From the NCBI GenBank assembly GCA_016711225.1, contig JADJTK010000034.1:1-64000 (forward strand): a stretch of 64,000 nt of DNA, written 5' to 3'. Shown here piece after piece: positions 19,025 to 27,745 of this stretch. The DNA is from Opitutaceae bacterium (GTDB lineage Bacteria; Verrucomicrobiota; Verrucomicrobiia; Opitutales; Opitutaceae). A program made the position numbers and the translations under genes. How positions within the stretch are numbered: position 1 is the first letter of the stretch; each line of letters begins with the position of its first letter. The notes beneath the pieces were generated by a model, which had not been told where the DNA came from, ran no database searches, and was given only the letters and a program-made list of their open reading frames with translations.

Positions 19025-20278
19025 ATGAACAAAGTCATCTCCATCCACCTGCACGGCGTGGCCTTCCAACTCGAGGAAGGCGGCTACGAGGCCCTCCGCG
19101 CCTACCTCGACCAGGCCGTGCGCCACCTCGCCGCCAACCCCGACCAAGCGGAGATCCTCGCCGACATCGAACAAGCCATCGGCGACAGATTCCGGGCGCT
19201 CCTGACTGCCGCCCACAACGTCCCCCTCACCGCCGAGGTCTCGGCGGTAATCGCCGCCGTCGGACCGGTCAGCGACGGGTCCCCGACCGCCCCGGAAGAA
19301 GCCCCCGGGGCGAAACCGGCGACCAGCGAGCAAACCGCGCAGCCCTCCGATGCCCAACCAGGTTCGGCCAAACGGCTGTTCCGCCTTCGCGAGGGCGCCA
19401 AAATGCATGGAATCTGCGCCGGTTTCTCCGCCTATACCGGGATCGATGCCACCATCATTCGGTTACTCACGGTCGGACTCGTCGTCGGGGCCTCCGGCCT
19501 AGCGAGCCTGATTGCGCTCTTCGTCGGGTCGGGCGAGTCCGCGGTCGCCACTTGGTTCTTCGGTGTCATGTTCGCAATTCTCGGCTACAACCTCCTCATG
19601 GCGTTCATTCCCGAGGCGAAAACCCCGGAAGAAAAGGCCGCTGCGGCCGGCCCTTCACCCACCGCACAGGAGTTCATCCGCCTGGCCAAAGAGGGCTACT
19701 ACGAGGGCATGAAATCGCTCGGCGACCGGCACGCCCGCCGCGCCTGGAAGCGCAAGTTCCGCCGGGAAATGCGGCACTGGAAACATAACTACCGATGGGA
19801 AATGCGCGCGGAGGGCCAGCCAGCTCCGATTCCCGGGGTCCCGCCCGGCGCGCCCTCGCCCGACTACTACCCCGGCCAACCCCTGCTCTCCACGCTCAAG
19901 GCCCTGCTGCGTCTCCTCGGCGTGTTCGCCGTCCTCTCGCTCGTCTTCACCAAGTCGGTCTTCGGTCTTCCGTTACCCGCGGCGCTTCCACTCTGGGCCA
20001 GGGTCCTGCTCCTGATCTTCGCCTACAAGGTTTTCACCGCCCCAATCAACGCCCTGCGCCACGCCTCCGCCGCTGGTCTCCTCGGCCAGCCCTGGAGCCC
20101 CGTCACCGAGCTGTGGCACGGCCTGCTCGCGCTGCTCTTCGTCGTCTTCGGCCTCTGGATGGCCGACCGTTTCGTGCCCGGCTTCCACGCGGCTTTGCTC
20201 GACCTGCCCACCTTCCTGCACAACGCCGCCGACGCCATCCAACACTGGTGGGCCGGCGAGAGTCTCGAGCGGCAATGA
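19025..20278 (+). CDS. PspC-domain membrane protein
   Basis: 417 residues. A cytoplasmic N-terminal part (about 1-120, DIEQAIGDRFRALL) precedes a PspC domain at about 118-185 (LFRLREGAKMHGICAGFSAYTG then hydrophobic LLTVGLVVGASGLASLIALF). Further membrane helices lie near 175-195, 300-350 and 365-385. PspC proteins monitor membrane stress and partner with PspA in other bacteria; no PspA gene is seen here. It follows the PadR gene in one operon. The region around residues 240-300 is basic and Pro-rich and carries no motif I recognise. Confidence 0.88.
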   Translation: MNKVISIHLHGVAFQLEEGGYEALRAYLDQAVRHLAANPDQAEILADIEQAIGDRFRALLTAAHNVPLTAEVSAVIAAVGPVSDGSPTAPEEAPGAKPATSEQTAQPSDAQPGSAKRLFRLREGAKMHGICAGFSAYTGIDATIIRLLTVGLVVGASGLASLIALFVGSGESAVATWFFGVMFAILGYNLLMAFIPEAKTPEEKAAAAGPSPTAQEFIRLAKEGYYEGMKSLGDRHARRAWKRKFRREMRHWKHNYRWEMRAEGQPAPIPGVPPGAPSPDYYPGQPLLSTLKALLRLLGVFAVLSLVFTKSVFGLPLPAALPLWARVLLLIFAYKVFTAPINALRHASAAGLLGQPWSPVTELWHGLLALLFVVFGLWMADRFVPGFHAALLDLPTFLHNAADAIQHWWAGESLERQ

Positions 20279-20499
20279 CCCGTCGCGGGACGGGGAGAGC
20301 GGGCGACCTTCGCCACCGCCATCGTCCTCCCCCTCCCCGCCCCCGCAAGCGTGAGAACCCGCTCGCTTGCGCGCCCGCTCGACCGGATGCGATGTGTCAC
20401 GCGCGAAGCCACCACCAGCCCACGCCCGCGCTCTCGCAACTCCTGCACCGCTCGCACTTCCCCCGTGACGAGTCGCCACCCGGCTGGCACATTGCCCCC

Positions 20500-20958
20500 A
20501 TGCATCCTCTCCACCAATTCCGGAGCCTGCTTTCCCTCGCCCTGCTGGCCGCGATGGCCCTCCCGCTGCCCGCCCGCGACGAGGCCGCTGCCGAATACAG
20601 CCAGGCCGTGCGCGCCACGACGCTGCTGCGCACCACCACCGACGTCGCCGGCACGCCGCTCGTCTACCCAACCGGCGGCCCAGCTGGGGTGAGCGGCCTC
20701 ATCGTCGAGCTGCCCGTCGGCGCCGAGACCGGCTGGCACCGGCACACCGTCCCCTGTTTTGCGTACATTCTCAGCGGCACCATTGCCGTCGAACAGAAGG
20801 ATGGGCCCACCCGCACCTTCCGCGCCGGCGACGCCTTTGCTGAGCTCGTCGGACTCCTGCACAACGGCCGCACCATCGGCGCCGAGCCCGCCCGACTCGT
20901 CTTCTTCGCTGCCGGCATCCAGGGGCAGGCCTTCACCACCAAAGAGGCCACGAAATAG
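20500..20958 (+). CDS. Exported cupin-domain protein
   Basis: 152 residues with a signal peptide (about 1-26, LLSLALLAAMALPLPARDE) followed by one small cupin barrel. TGWHRHTVPCFAYILSGTI and TFRAGDAFAE carry the usual metal ligands (two His, Glu/Gln, and a later His in LLHNGRT). Related proteins bind a metal or small ligand in the periplasm; the substrate is unknown. ATG 20500 starts the signal peptide; upstream of it is a GC-rich stretch with no coding look. Confidence 0.85.
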   Translation: MHPLHQFRSLLSLALLAAMALPLPARDEAAAEYSQAVRATTLLRTTTDVAGTPLVYPTGGPAGVSGLIVELPVGAETGWHRHTVPCFAYILSGTIAVEQKDGPTRTFRAGDAFAELVGLLHNGRTIGAEPARLVFFAAGIQGQAFTTKEATK

Positions 20959-21047
20959 AAGAGGCCGCCCCCTCTGCCGGCGCTGGGGCGCCCCTCACCG
21001 CTGGGATGCCCGTTGACAAACCCCGATTTCTCACGACCTCTTCGGCC

Positions 21048-22103
21048 ATGCCCGAGCAAGCCGTCCTGCTGGTCAATCTCGGTTCCCCTGCCTCCACCTC
21101 CGTCCCCGACGTCCGCCGCTACCTGCGTGCATTTCTCGGCGACGAGCGTGTCATCGACTATCCGGCCTGGTTCCGCTGGCTGCTGCTCGAGGGCATCATC
21201 CTGCGCGTGCGGCCCAAAAAGTCGGCCCATGCCTACGAAAAGGTTTGGACGCCCCAGGGCCCGCCACTGCTGGTGACCTCCGAGAAGGTCCGGGCCAAAC
21301 TCGAAGCAGCCCTCAAATCCCCCGACGGCCGGTCGCTGCCGGTACTCGCCGGCATGCGCTACGGCGAACCCTCGATCACCGGCGCTCTGGAGAAACTGCG
21401 CGACCTAGGTGTGCGCGAGGTGTTCCTCATCCCCCAATACCCGCACTACGCCATGTCGAGCTGGGAGACGGTTGTGGTGAAGGTCTACGAGGAGGCGCGG
21501 CGAGTGGCCCCCGGCCTGCGGTTCACCACCGTGCAACCCTTCTTCGCCGATGCCGACTATATCGACGCGCTCCACACCGTCTCCGCCCCCGCCCTGGCCG
21601 GCGGCTACGATCACCTGCTGATCAGCTTCCACGGCGTGCCGGTGCGCCACCTGCGCAAAGCGGATTCCTCCCGCGCGCATTGCCAGTGCGTGCCCGACTG
21701 CTGCGCCGTCGCCAGCCCGGCCCACGCCACCTGCTACCGCGCCCAGTGTCTCGGCACCGTGCGTGCCTTCGCCGCCCGCGCCGGGCTGCCCGCGGGGAAG
21801 TTTTCCGTCTCCTTCCAATCGCGACTCCCCGGCGAGCCCTGGCTGGAGCCGTTCACCGACCGGGAGCTGGTCCGGCTGGCGCAGTCCGGTATCCGCAAGT
21901 TGCTGGTCATGACGCCCGCCTTTACCGCCGACTGCCTGGAAACGCTCGAGGAGATCGCCGTCGAGGGGAAGCAGACCTTCCTTGACGCCGGCGGTACCGA
22001 CTTCCGCCAGATCGCCTGCCTCAACGACCAGCCCGCCTTCATCGACTTCCTCGCCGGTCGCACCCGGGCCTGGCTGGTAGGGCCGGTTGCCTCCCGGACC
22101 TAG
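21048..22103 (+). CDS. hemH: Ferrochelatase
   Basis: Inserts Fe(II) into protoporphyrin IX in the last step of protohaem synthesis. 351 residues, family-normal. LLVNLGSPAS opens the protein, His195 in ISFHGVP is the catalytic His, and PAFTADCLETLEEI carries the conserved Glu. A cysteine-rich segment after the His (Cys 212, 214, 218, 219, 229, 234; HCQCVPDCC then TCYRAQC) resembles that of some Bacteroidetes-type ferrochelatases and could bind a metal or cluster. ATG 21048 is chosen over 21006 because the conserved strand begins four residues in. Confidence 0.94.
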   Translation: MPEQAVLLVNLGSPASTSVPDVRRYLRAFLGDERVIDYPAWFRWLLLEGIILRVRPKKSAHAYEKVWTPQGPPLLVTSEKVRAKLEAALKSPDGRSLPVLAGMRYGEPSITGALEKLRDLGVREVFLIPQYPHYAMSSWETVVVKVYEEARRVAPGLRFTTVQPFFADADYIDALHTVSAPALAGGYDHLLISFHGVPVRHLRKADSSRAHCQCVPDCCAVASPAHATCYRAQCLGTVRAFAARAGLPAGKFSVSFQSRLPGEPWLEPFTDRELVRLAQSGIRKLLVMTPAFTADCLETLEEIAVEGKQTFLDAGGTDFRQIACLNDQPAFIDFLAGRTRAWLVGPVASRT

Positions 22104-22409
22104 ACCGGCGCACCACGCCCCCCCCTCGCCGCGTTCGCCCGGGCAACCGCCGAGCGCTCCGTCACGCCCTGGCGGCGACCCGCCCGAGGACTAGCGCGGA
22201 CGGGGCACAACGCCGCTTGAGCAGCGGCCCTTGCCCGACTTCGATCCTTGCCCCGGACTGAAGTCACCAGCTCCCGGCCACGCCTTCTGTGCTTACTGCT
22301 TTTTTACGACTTTCGGATTGGGTCGCTTTGGGAATCCCCTAGCCTGATTCCCCCAACCCGCACTGCGCGGCCGTCCGCACCAACCGTTCCCTTCCCCTCC
22401 CAGCCCACC
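22104..22409. other. Region between hemH and the first hybrid kinase
   Basis: GC-rich, with a lower-GC patch at about 22285-22330 that could hold the kinase promoter. The kinase frame is open back to 22248, but that extension has no domain character. No repeat of the families listed here was found. Confidence 0.45.
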
Positions 22410-25058
22410 GTGAGCGACGAAGCCACCCTGCTTCTCACAGCCAACGGCACCATCCAGTACGCCAGCGCCACTGTCAGCCAGTGGTGGCAGGTGGACCCCG
22501 GTGCCCTGCACGGCGACTCGTTTTCCAATCTGTTCGTCTTCGAGGTGGTTTCCTCCGACCCCGAATGGCGCGAGACCCAGTGGTCGGCCCTTCTGGACAC
22601 CGGCTCGATCGCCAACGGCGTCACGCTTACCGCGCAGCCCAAGCTCTCGCCGCCCTTCGACGTCACTGTCACCATCGAGCCCATCGTCGGCGCCCAACCG
22701 CCCCTCTACTTCGCCCATGTGCGCAAGGCCACCGCGGCGGACCGCTCCGGTTCGGCCCCCGGTGCCGTGTACGCCCCCAGCGCGCTCAGCGGCCCGGCGG
22801 CCCGTTTCACCCCGCTCATCGAGCGCAGCCAACTCGGCTTCTTCGACCTCGATTTCGCCCAACGGCAGTTCTACTTCTCGCCCGCCTGGAAGAACCTGCT
22901 CGGCTTCCTCGACAAGGATCTGCCCAATCTGGAGACGACGTGGCGCGACCTCGTCCACCCCGACGACTCCGCCGCCGCCCCCGACTGCACCGACCGCAAG
23001 TTCCCCAACCAGACCCGCCCCTTCAGCACTGAATTCCGGATGCGCACCAAGGGCGGCGGCTACGAGTGGGTGCTGGCCAACGGCGTGCAGATCTTCGGGG
23101 AGGACAGCTCCCTGCAACGCGTACTCGGCGCGATGTCCAGCATCCAGGAACGCAAGGAGTTCGAGGAGTCCTGCATCGCCAGCGAGGAACGCCTCGAGTC
23201 CCTCGGGCGCGCCGGCGAACTAGCCGCCTTCGACCTCGATTTCGGCGCCAGCTCCTTCTGGTTTTCCTCGGGCCTGCGCCGCCTGGCCGGCTACCGCGAC
23301 GCCGATCTGCCCGCCGGCCCCGAGAGCTTCGCCCATCTCCTCCCCACCGACCAGGTGCCCCGCGGCGCCCATGCCTGGCTCGGCGAGAAGTCGCCCGGAG
23401 TGGCGGTGCTCCGCGACACCTTCGAGCTCACCCACAAGGACGGCCACCCCATTCTGGTACACGGCGTATTCGTGCGCACCTTCGACCGGCGCAAAGCCCT
23501 GCTGCGCGCCATCGGCTATTTCATCCCCGGCGCCACCGCCGGAGCCCCCGGGCGCATGCCGCCGATCCTGCTGCGCTCCTCCTACGACGCCGTCAGCGAG
23601 GGCGTGCTGGTGGCGGACCGCGAAGGCCGTATCGTCTTCCTCAATGCCCGCGCCGCCCGCCTGCTCGGCACCGCCGCCGAGCGCGCCGAGGGCCGCCCGG
23701 CCGCCGAGGTCGTCCGGCTCGTCCACCGTCTCAACCAGATCCCGGTCGAAAGCCCCATCACCCGCGTGCTCGACCACGGCGAACTGATCGAGCTCAACGA
23801 CGAACACTCCCTGCCCGATACCAACGGCCTGCGCCGCATCGTCTTCGCGTGCTCTCCGGCCAAGGACGCCGAGGGCAAGGTCCAGGGCGCCGTCTTCGTG
23901 TTCCGCGACCCCGAGGAGATGTCCCTCACCCCCGACGAACTCATCCGCTCCAACCGGTTCGAGACCCTCGGCCTGCTCGCCGGCGGCATCGCGCACGACT
24001 TCAACAACCTGCTCACCACCATCCTGGGCGGCATCTCCATCGCCCGCGAGGCCAAGGACAACAGCCAGCTCGAGGACTCCGAGAAGGGATGCATCGCCGC
24101 CAAGGCCCTCACCCGCCAACTGCTCGCCCTGGCCCGAGGCGGCGCCGACCTGCGCCAGATCCTCAACCCCGCCGATATCCTCCAGGAGTCCGTGCGCCTG
24201 GCGGCCGTCGGCACCCCCGTGAAGGTCGAGCTCCAGATCTCGGAGGACCTGCACATGATCCACGCCGACAAGGCCGAGATTATCCGCGTCTTCCAGAATC
24301 TCATCATCAACGCCATCCAGGCCATGCCCAACGGCAGCGGCCACATCTGGGTGCGCGCCTACAACTCCTCCCTCAACGAGGGCGACGTGCCGCCGCTGGC
24401 CGCCGGCGACTACGTGCATTTCGAGGTGCAGGACAACGGCAGCGGTATTCCCGCCGAGCATCTGCAGAAGATCTTCGAGCCCTTCTTCACCACCAAGAAG
24501 ACCGGCACCGGCCTCGGATTGGCCACCGTCATCTCCATCGTCAAGACCCACGGCGGCCAGGTCGGCGTCACCTCCTCCTCAGCAGGAACCACCTTCTCGA
24601 TCTTCCTGCCCCGCGCCGACCAACCGGTGGCCGAGATCCAACGCGAGGCCCCCACTCTGCGCTTCGGCACCGGCCGTATCCTCGTCATGGACGACGAGGA
24701 GAAGATCCTCCACCTCACCGGCATCATGCTGGAGAACCTCGGCTACAAGTTCGACGTCGCCCGCAACGGCAAGGACGCCATCGCTCTCTACCAGCGCTAC
24801 CTCAACGTCAGCCGCCCGTACGACTGCGTACTGCTCGATCTCACCATCGTTGGCGGCATGGGCGGCGAGGAGACCTACCGCGAGCTCAAGAAGCTCAACC
24901 CCGACCTGCGCGCCATCATCTCCTCCGGCTACGACAGCGAGGAAATGATGCGCCGCTACCTCGACATGGGCTTCTACGGATACCTATCGAAACCCTTCCG
25001 CGTGGGCGAGCTCGGCAAGATCCTCAAGAAGGTCCTCGGCGGCGGCGCCGCGTCCTGA
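22410..25058 (+). CDS. Hybrid sensor histidine kinase with PAS domains and receiver
   Basis: About 882 residues, soluble (no membrane helix), so a cytoplasmic signal sensor. At least three PAS/PAC-like segments precede the kinase core (LGFFDLDFAQRQFYFSPAW; LAAFDLDFGASSFWFSSG; EGVLVADREGRIVFLNAR). The phosphoacceptor His529 lies in GGIAHDFNNLL. ATPase boxes: NLIINAIQAM, DNGSGIP, FEPFFTTK and GTGLGLATV. The C-terminal receiver has DDEE near its start and phosphoacceptor Asp810 in LLDLTI. GTG 22410 is preferred; an in-frame start at 22248 adds unconserved sequence. A second, membrane-bound hybrid kinase lies 2.7 kb away on the other strand. Confidence 0.9.
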   Translation: MSDEATLLLTANGTIQYASATVSQWWQVDPGALHGDSFSNLFVFEVVSSDPEWRETQWSALLDTGSIANGVTLTAQPKLSPPFDVTVTIEPIVGAQPPLYFAHVRKATAADRSGSAPGAVYAPSALSGPAARFTPLIERSQLGFFDLDFAQRQFYFSPAWKNLLGFLDKDLPNLETTWRDLVHPDDSAAAPDCTDRKFPNQTRPFSTEFRMRTKGGGYEWVLANGVQIFGEDSSLQRVLGAMSSIQERKEFEESCIASEERLESLGRAGELAAFDLDFGASSFWFSSGLRRLAGYRDADLPAGPESFAHLLPTDQVPRGAHAWLGEKSPGVAVLRDTFELTHKDGHPILVHGVFVRTFDRRKALLRAIGYFIPGATAGAPGRMPPILLRSSYDAVSEGVLVADREGRIVFLNARAARLLGTAAERAEGRPAAEVVRLVHRLNQIPVESPITRVLDHGELIELNDEHSLPDTNGLRRIVFACSPAKDAEGKVQGAVFVFRDPEEMSLTPDELIRSNRFETLGLLAGGIAHDFNNLLTTILGGISIAREAKDNSQLEDSEKGCIAAKALTRQLLALARGGADLRQILNPADILQESVRLAAVGTPVKVELQISEDLHMIHADKAEIIRVFQNLIINAIQAMPNGSGHIWVRAYNSSLNEGDVPPLAAGDYVHFEVQDNGSGIPAEHLQKIFEPFFTTKKTGTGLGLATVISIVKTHGGQVGVTSSSAGTTFSIFLPRADQPVAEIQREAPTLRFGTGRILVMDDEEKILHLTGIMLENLGYKFDVARNGKDAIALYQRYLNVSRPYDCVLLDLTIVGGMGGEETYRELKKLNPDLRAIISSGYDSEEMMRRYLDMGFYGYLSKPFRVGELGKILKKVLGGGAAS

Positions 25059-25079
25059 GCGGCGCGTTCCGTCGGAGGA

Positions 25080-25093
25080 GCGTGCGTACACGC
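25080..25093. repeat. GCGTG/CACGC palindrome, copy 3
   Basis: GCGTG-CGTA-CACGC, 22 bases after the histidine kinase stop, preceded by GTCGGAGGA. A shorter, more diverged unit of the family at 6624 and 8487. Confidence 0.5.
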
Positions 25094-25316
25094 GATACCA
25101 GGAGCACAACCCGCCGGCACACTCGCGGTCCTGCATCACCGGGCCGCGTGCTCCCACCGCCGCCCGTCCCGCCTCGCAGGGCGCCGAAACCAGGGGACTC
25201 CCCTGAGGTGACTGGAGGCCCTCCCCCGTCGCCACTTCAGTCGGTAGAGTTGATCCGCCGCCATTCCGTGTTCTTCCGCCTTGGTTCCCGCCGTTCCGCC
25301 ACGCAACATCCCCTCG

Positions 25317-26171
25317 ATGCCCGACCTTCCCTCCACCGCCACCCTCATCCAGTTCGTCGAAGGACTGCTGGTGCTCGTCGGTCTGGCTCTGGTCGCGGCG
25401 TGGTATTTCGCCCCTGGACTCCAGGCCGCGCGCACCCGCCCCCCACTCCTGCCGCGCTGGGATGCTCCGCTGGGCGACACCCTGCTGGTCTGCTGGCTGG
25501 CGGGGGTATCCGTGCTGCTCGGCTCGATCCTCGCTGGGAGCGTGTTCCGCCAGCTCGGTCTGGCGGCGACCGACGGTTGGACCTCCGTGCTGACGGTGCT
25601 CGGGTTCCAGGGCGTGCTCATCGTCGCGCTATTCCTCTTCGCCCTCTACAAGCGCTCGGTCGGCCTCCCGTTGCCCCCCGCCGGCCTCCACCCGGCGGCA
25701 CCGCTGGGCGACCGCCTCCTGCTCGGCGCCGCCGTATTCTGCGTGGCCATGCCCTTCGTGATCGGCACCTCCTACGCCTCGACGACCACCATGGAGGCGC
25801 TGGACGTGCCGGTGAAGCTGCAGGATCTCGCCGGCCTCTTTGCCACCACCGATGCGCCGGTGTTGCTGCTCGCCCTCACCTTCATGGGCATCGTGGTCGC
25901 GCCCCTGGGCGAGGAGCTGCTGTTCCGCGCCGGGCTCTTCCGCATGCTCGGCAGCTTCCTGCCGCGGTGGGCCGCCGTGCTGCTGAGCGCGCTCGCCTTC
26001 GCCTCGCTCCACCAAAGCCTCGTGCATTTTGTGCCGCTCACCGTGCTCGGGGTGATCTTCGCGCTCGCCTACGAGAAGACGGGCAGCCTGCTCGTGCCGG
26101 TGGTCGCGCACGGACTGTTCAACCTCAACTCCATCCTCGCGCTGCTTGCCGGGCTGGGCCAGACACCGTGA
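25317..26171 (+). CDS. CPBP family intramembrane glutamic protease
   Basis: 284 residues with about six to eight hydrophobic helices. The Abi/CPBP catalytic pattern is complete: Glu199-Glu200 in LGEELLFRAG, His232 in ASLHQSL and His265 in VVAHGLFN. Members cleave CAAX-like or bacteriocin-related substrates in the membrane, or act in immunity; the target here is unknown. ATG 25317 (MPDLPST) is chosen over 25281 because the first helix follows it. Its stop overlaps the thiL start by 4 bases (GTGA), so the two genes are translationally coupled. Confidence 0.9.
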   Translation: MPDLPSTATLIQFVEGLLVLVGLALVAAWYFAPGLQAARTRPPLLPRWDAPLGDTLLVCWLAGVSVLLGSILAGSVFRQLGLAATDGWTSVLTVLGFQGVLIVALFLFALYKRSVGLPLPPAGLHPAAPLGDRLLLGAAVFCVAMPFVIGTSYASTTTMEALDVPVKLQDLAGLFATTDAPVLLLALTFMGIVVAPLGEELLFRAGLFRMLGSFLPRWAAVLLSALAFASLHQSLVHFVPLTVLGVIFALAYEKTGSLLVPVVAHGLFNLNSILALLAGLGQTP

Positions 26172-27130
26172 ATCCGTTTACCACCGACCCCGCCCAGTCC
26201 GTGGCAGCCTTGGGCGAGCGCCGCCTCATCGCGCACTTGCGCGCCTGGCTAGGCAAGGCCACCTCCCCCGCCCCCTTCGGCATCGGCGACGACTGCGCCG
26301 TGCTGCCGGCCTCGCGCTCGCGCCACCTGCTGGTCACCACCGACCCGGTGATCTACGGACGCCATTTCGACGATGCCATTTCGCCCGCCGCCGCCGCCGA
26401 GAAGCTGCTCAAGCGCAACCTCAGCGACATCGCCGCGATGGGCGGAGTGCCCCGTTCAGCGGTCGTCTCGCTCGCGCTGCCGCGCCGGGTGTCCATCGCC
26501 TGGATCCGCGGCTTCTACCGCGCGCTCGGGCGCTGCGCCGTCCGGCACGGGGTGACCATCGCCGGGGGCGACATCGCCGAGTCGGCCGACATGCTCGGCG
26601 CCTTTCTCACCCTCTTGGGCGAAGCCTCGGGCCCGCGCGTGCTCACCCGCCAGGGCGCCCGCGCCGGCGACTGGCTCTACGTGTCCGGTGCGCTCGGCGG
26701 CAGCATCCTGGGCAAACACTGCCGCTTCACCCCGCGCCTGGCCGAGGGCCGCTGGCTCGCCTCGCGCCGCGAGGTGCGCTGCCTGATGGATCTGAGCGAC
26801 GGCCTCGCCAAAGATCTCCTCGAGCTCACCCCCGCCGGCCTCCGCCCCGCGCTCACAGCGGCGGCCCTGCCGGTCAGCCGGGCGGCGCGCACCCTCGCCT
26901 CCCGCGACGGGCGCACCGCCCTCGACCACGCCTTGAGCGACGGCGAGGACTTCGAACTGCTCTTCGCCATAGCCGGCCGCACCGACCGCCCGGCCTTCGA
27001 ACGCGGCTGGCGTACCCGGTTTTCCACCCCGCTCACCTGCATCGGCCGTTTTGCCCGCACCGGCGAGTCCCTCGGCGAGACCCTTCCCCTCGAACGCTAC
27101 CACGGCTATGAACATCTGGCAGGAGCTTGA
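26168..27130 (+). CDS. thiL: Thiamine-monophosphate kinase
   Basis: Phosphorylates thiamine monophosphate to the active cofactor thiamine diphosphate; cytoplasmic. 320 residues. FGIGDDCAVL, LLVTTDPVIYGRHF, LKRNLSDIAAMGG, GGDIAES, MDLSDGLAKDL and LSDGEDFELLF match ThiL throughout. Start GTG 26168 overlaps the CPBP stop; the longer open frame upstream is antisense or out-of-frame noise. Its end overlaps tsaE by 23 bases, so CPBP protease-thiL-tsaE is one operon. Confidence 0.95.
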   Translation: MNPFTTDPAQSVAALGERRLIAHLRAWLGKATSPAPFGIGDDCAVLPASRSRHLLVTTDPVIYGRHFDDAISPAAAAEKLLKRNLSDIAAMGGVPRSAVVSLALPRRVSIAWIRGFYRALGRCAVRHGVTIAGGDIAESADMLGAFLTLLGEASGPRVLTRQGARAGDWLYVSGALGGSILGKHCRFTPRLAEGRWLASRREVRCLMDLSDGLAKDLLELTPAGLRPALTAAALPVSRAARTLASRDGRTALDHALSDGEDFELLFAIAGRTDRPAFERGWRTRFSTPLTCIGRFARTGESLGETLPLERYHGYEHLAGA

Positions 27131-27548
27131 GCAGGGCGTACTCGCCACCTCGACCGAGGCCATGCACGCCCTCGCACGCCGGCTGGGCGAGGCGTTGCCG
27201 CCCGCGGCCACCCTCGCCCTCAGTGGCGACCTGGGCGTGGGCAAGACCACCTTCGTGCAGGGCCTGGCCACGGCCTTCGGCATCCGCGAACGCGTGACGA
27301 GTCCGACCTTCACCCTCTACAACCTCCACCGCGGCAGCCGCACTCTCGTGCATCTCGACGCTTACCGCCTCGAATCGCCCGACCAGGTGGAGGACCTGCT
27401 GCTGGAGGATTTTCTCGTCGCTCCCTATTGCCTGGCCGTCGAGTGGCCGGAGCGCATCGCCGGCTGGCTGCCGGCCGATACGCTCACTCTCACCTTGAGC
27501 ATCGAGGCCCGCGGCCGGCATCGGGTGCAGCTGTTCCACAGCCGTTGA
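27108..27548 (+). CDS. tsaE: tRNA threonylcarbamoyladenosine biosynthesis ATPase
   Basis: ATPase partner of TsaB/TsaD in forming t6A37 on ANN-decoding tRNAs. 146 residues. Walker A SGDLGVGKTTF lies at about 43-53, followed by VTSPTFTLYN and LVHLDAYRL; AVEWPERI is the TsaE-specific tail motif. ATG 27108 lies inside the thiL 3' end. Confidence 0.95.
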   Translation: MNIWQELEQGVLATSTEAMHALARRLGEALPPAATLALSGDLGVGKTTFVQGLATAFGIRERVTSPTFTLYNLHRGSRTLVHLDAYRLESPDQVEDLLLEDFLVAPYCLAVEWPERIAGWLPADTLTLTLSIEARGRHRVQLFHSR

Positions 27549-27657
27549 CCGGCCGCAGCGCGGCGCGTCGGCGCGCGCCACACGAGCGAGGAAACGAGCG
27601 CCGGCCCGCGCCGACTGGGTATCTACCGTTCTTTTACCGGTTCCCAAATCTGCCTAC

Positions 27658-27703
27658 GCGAGCTCAAAGCTATGTCGCGGCCGCGACACCGATCTGAGCT
27701 CGC
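27658..27703. repeat. Symmetric nested palindrome between convergent genes
   Basis: Outer arms GCGAGCTCA (27658-27666) and TGAGCTCGC (27695-27703) enclose the 16-base perfect palindrome TGTCGCGGCCGCGACA (27673-27688), with equal 6-base spacers on both sides. It lies between the tsaE stop and the convergent kinase stop. It could form a long hairpin in either transcript, or a two-tier protein site. Confidence 0.75.
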
Positions 27704-27745
27704 CCCCCCCGGCCGAGCCCCGTCGCCCGGGCTTGGCGCGGCGGG

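Noticed and set aside
23066..26167. Very long open frame ending in thiL
   Set aside because: The first 1000 codons are Arg/Pro-rich shadow of the histidine kinase and CPBP genes; only the thiL part is real.
26168..26400. TPP riboswitch expected near a thiamine gene
   Set aside because: thiL overlaps the preceding gene by 4 bases, and no TPP-aptamer-like sequence (CTGAGA...ACCTG pattern) was seen upstream of the operon.
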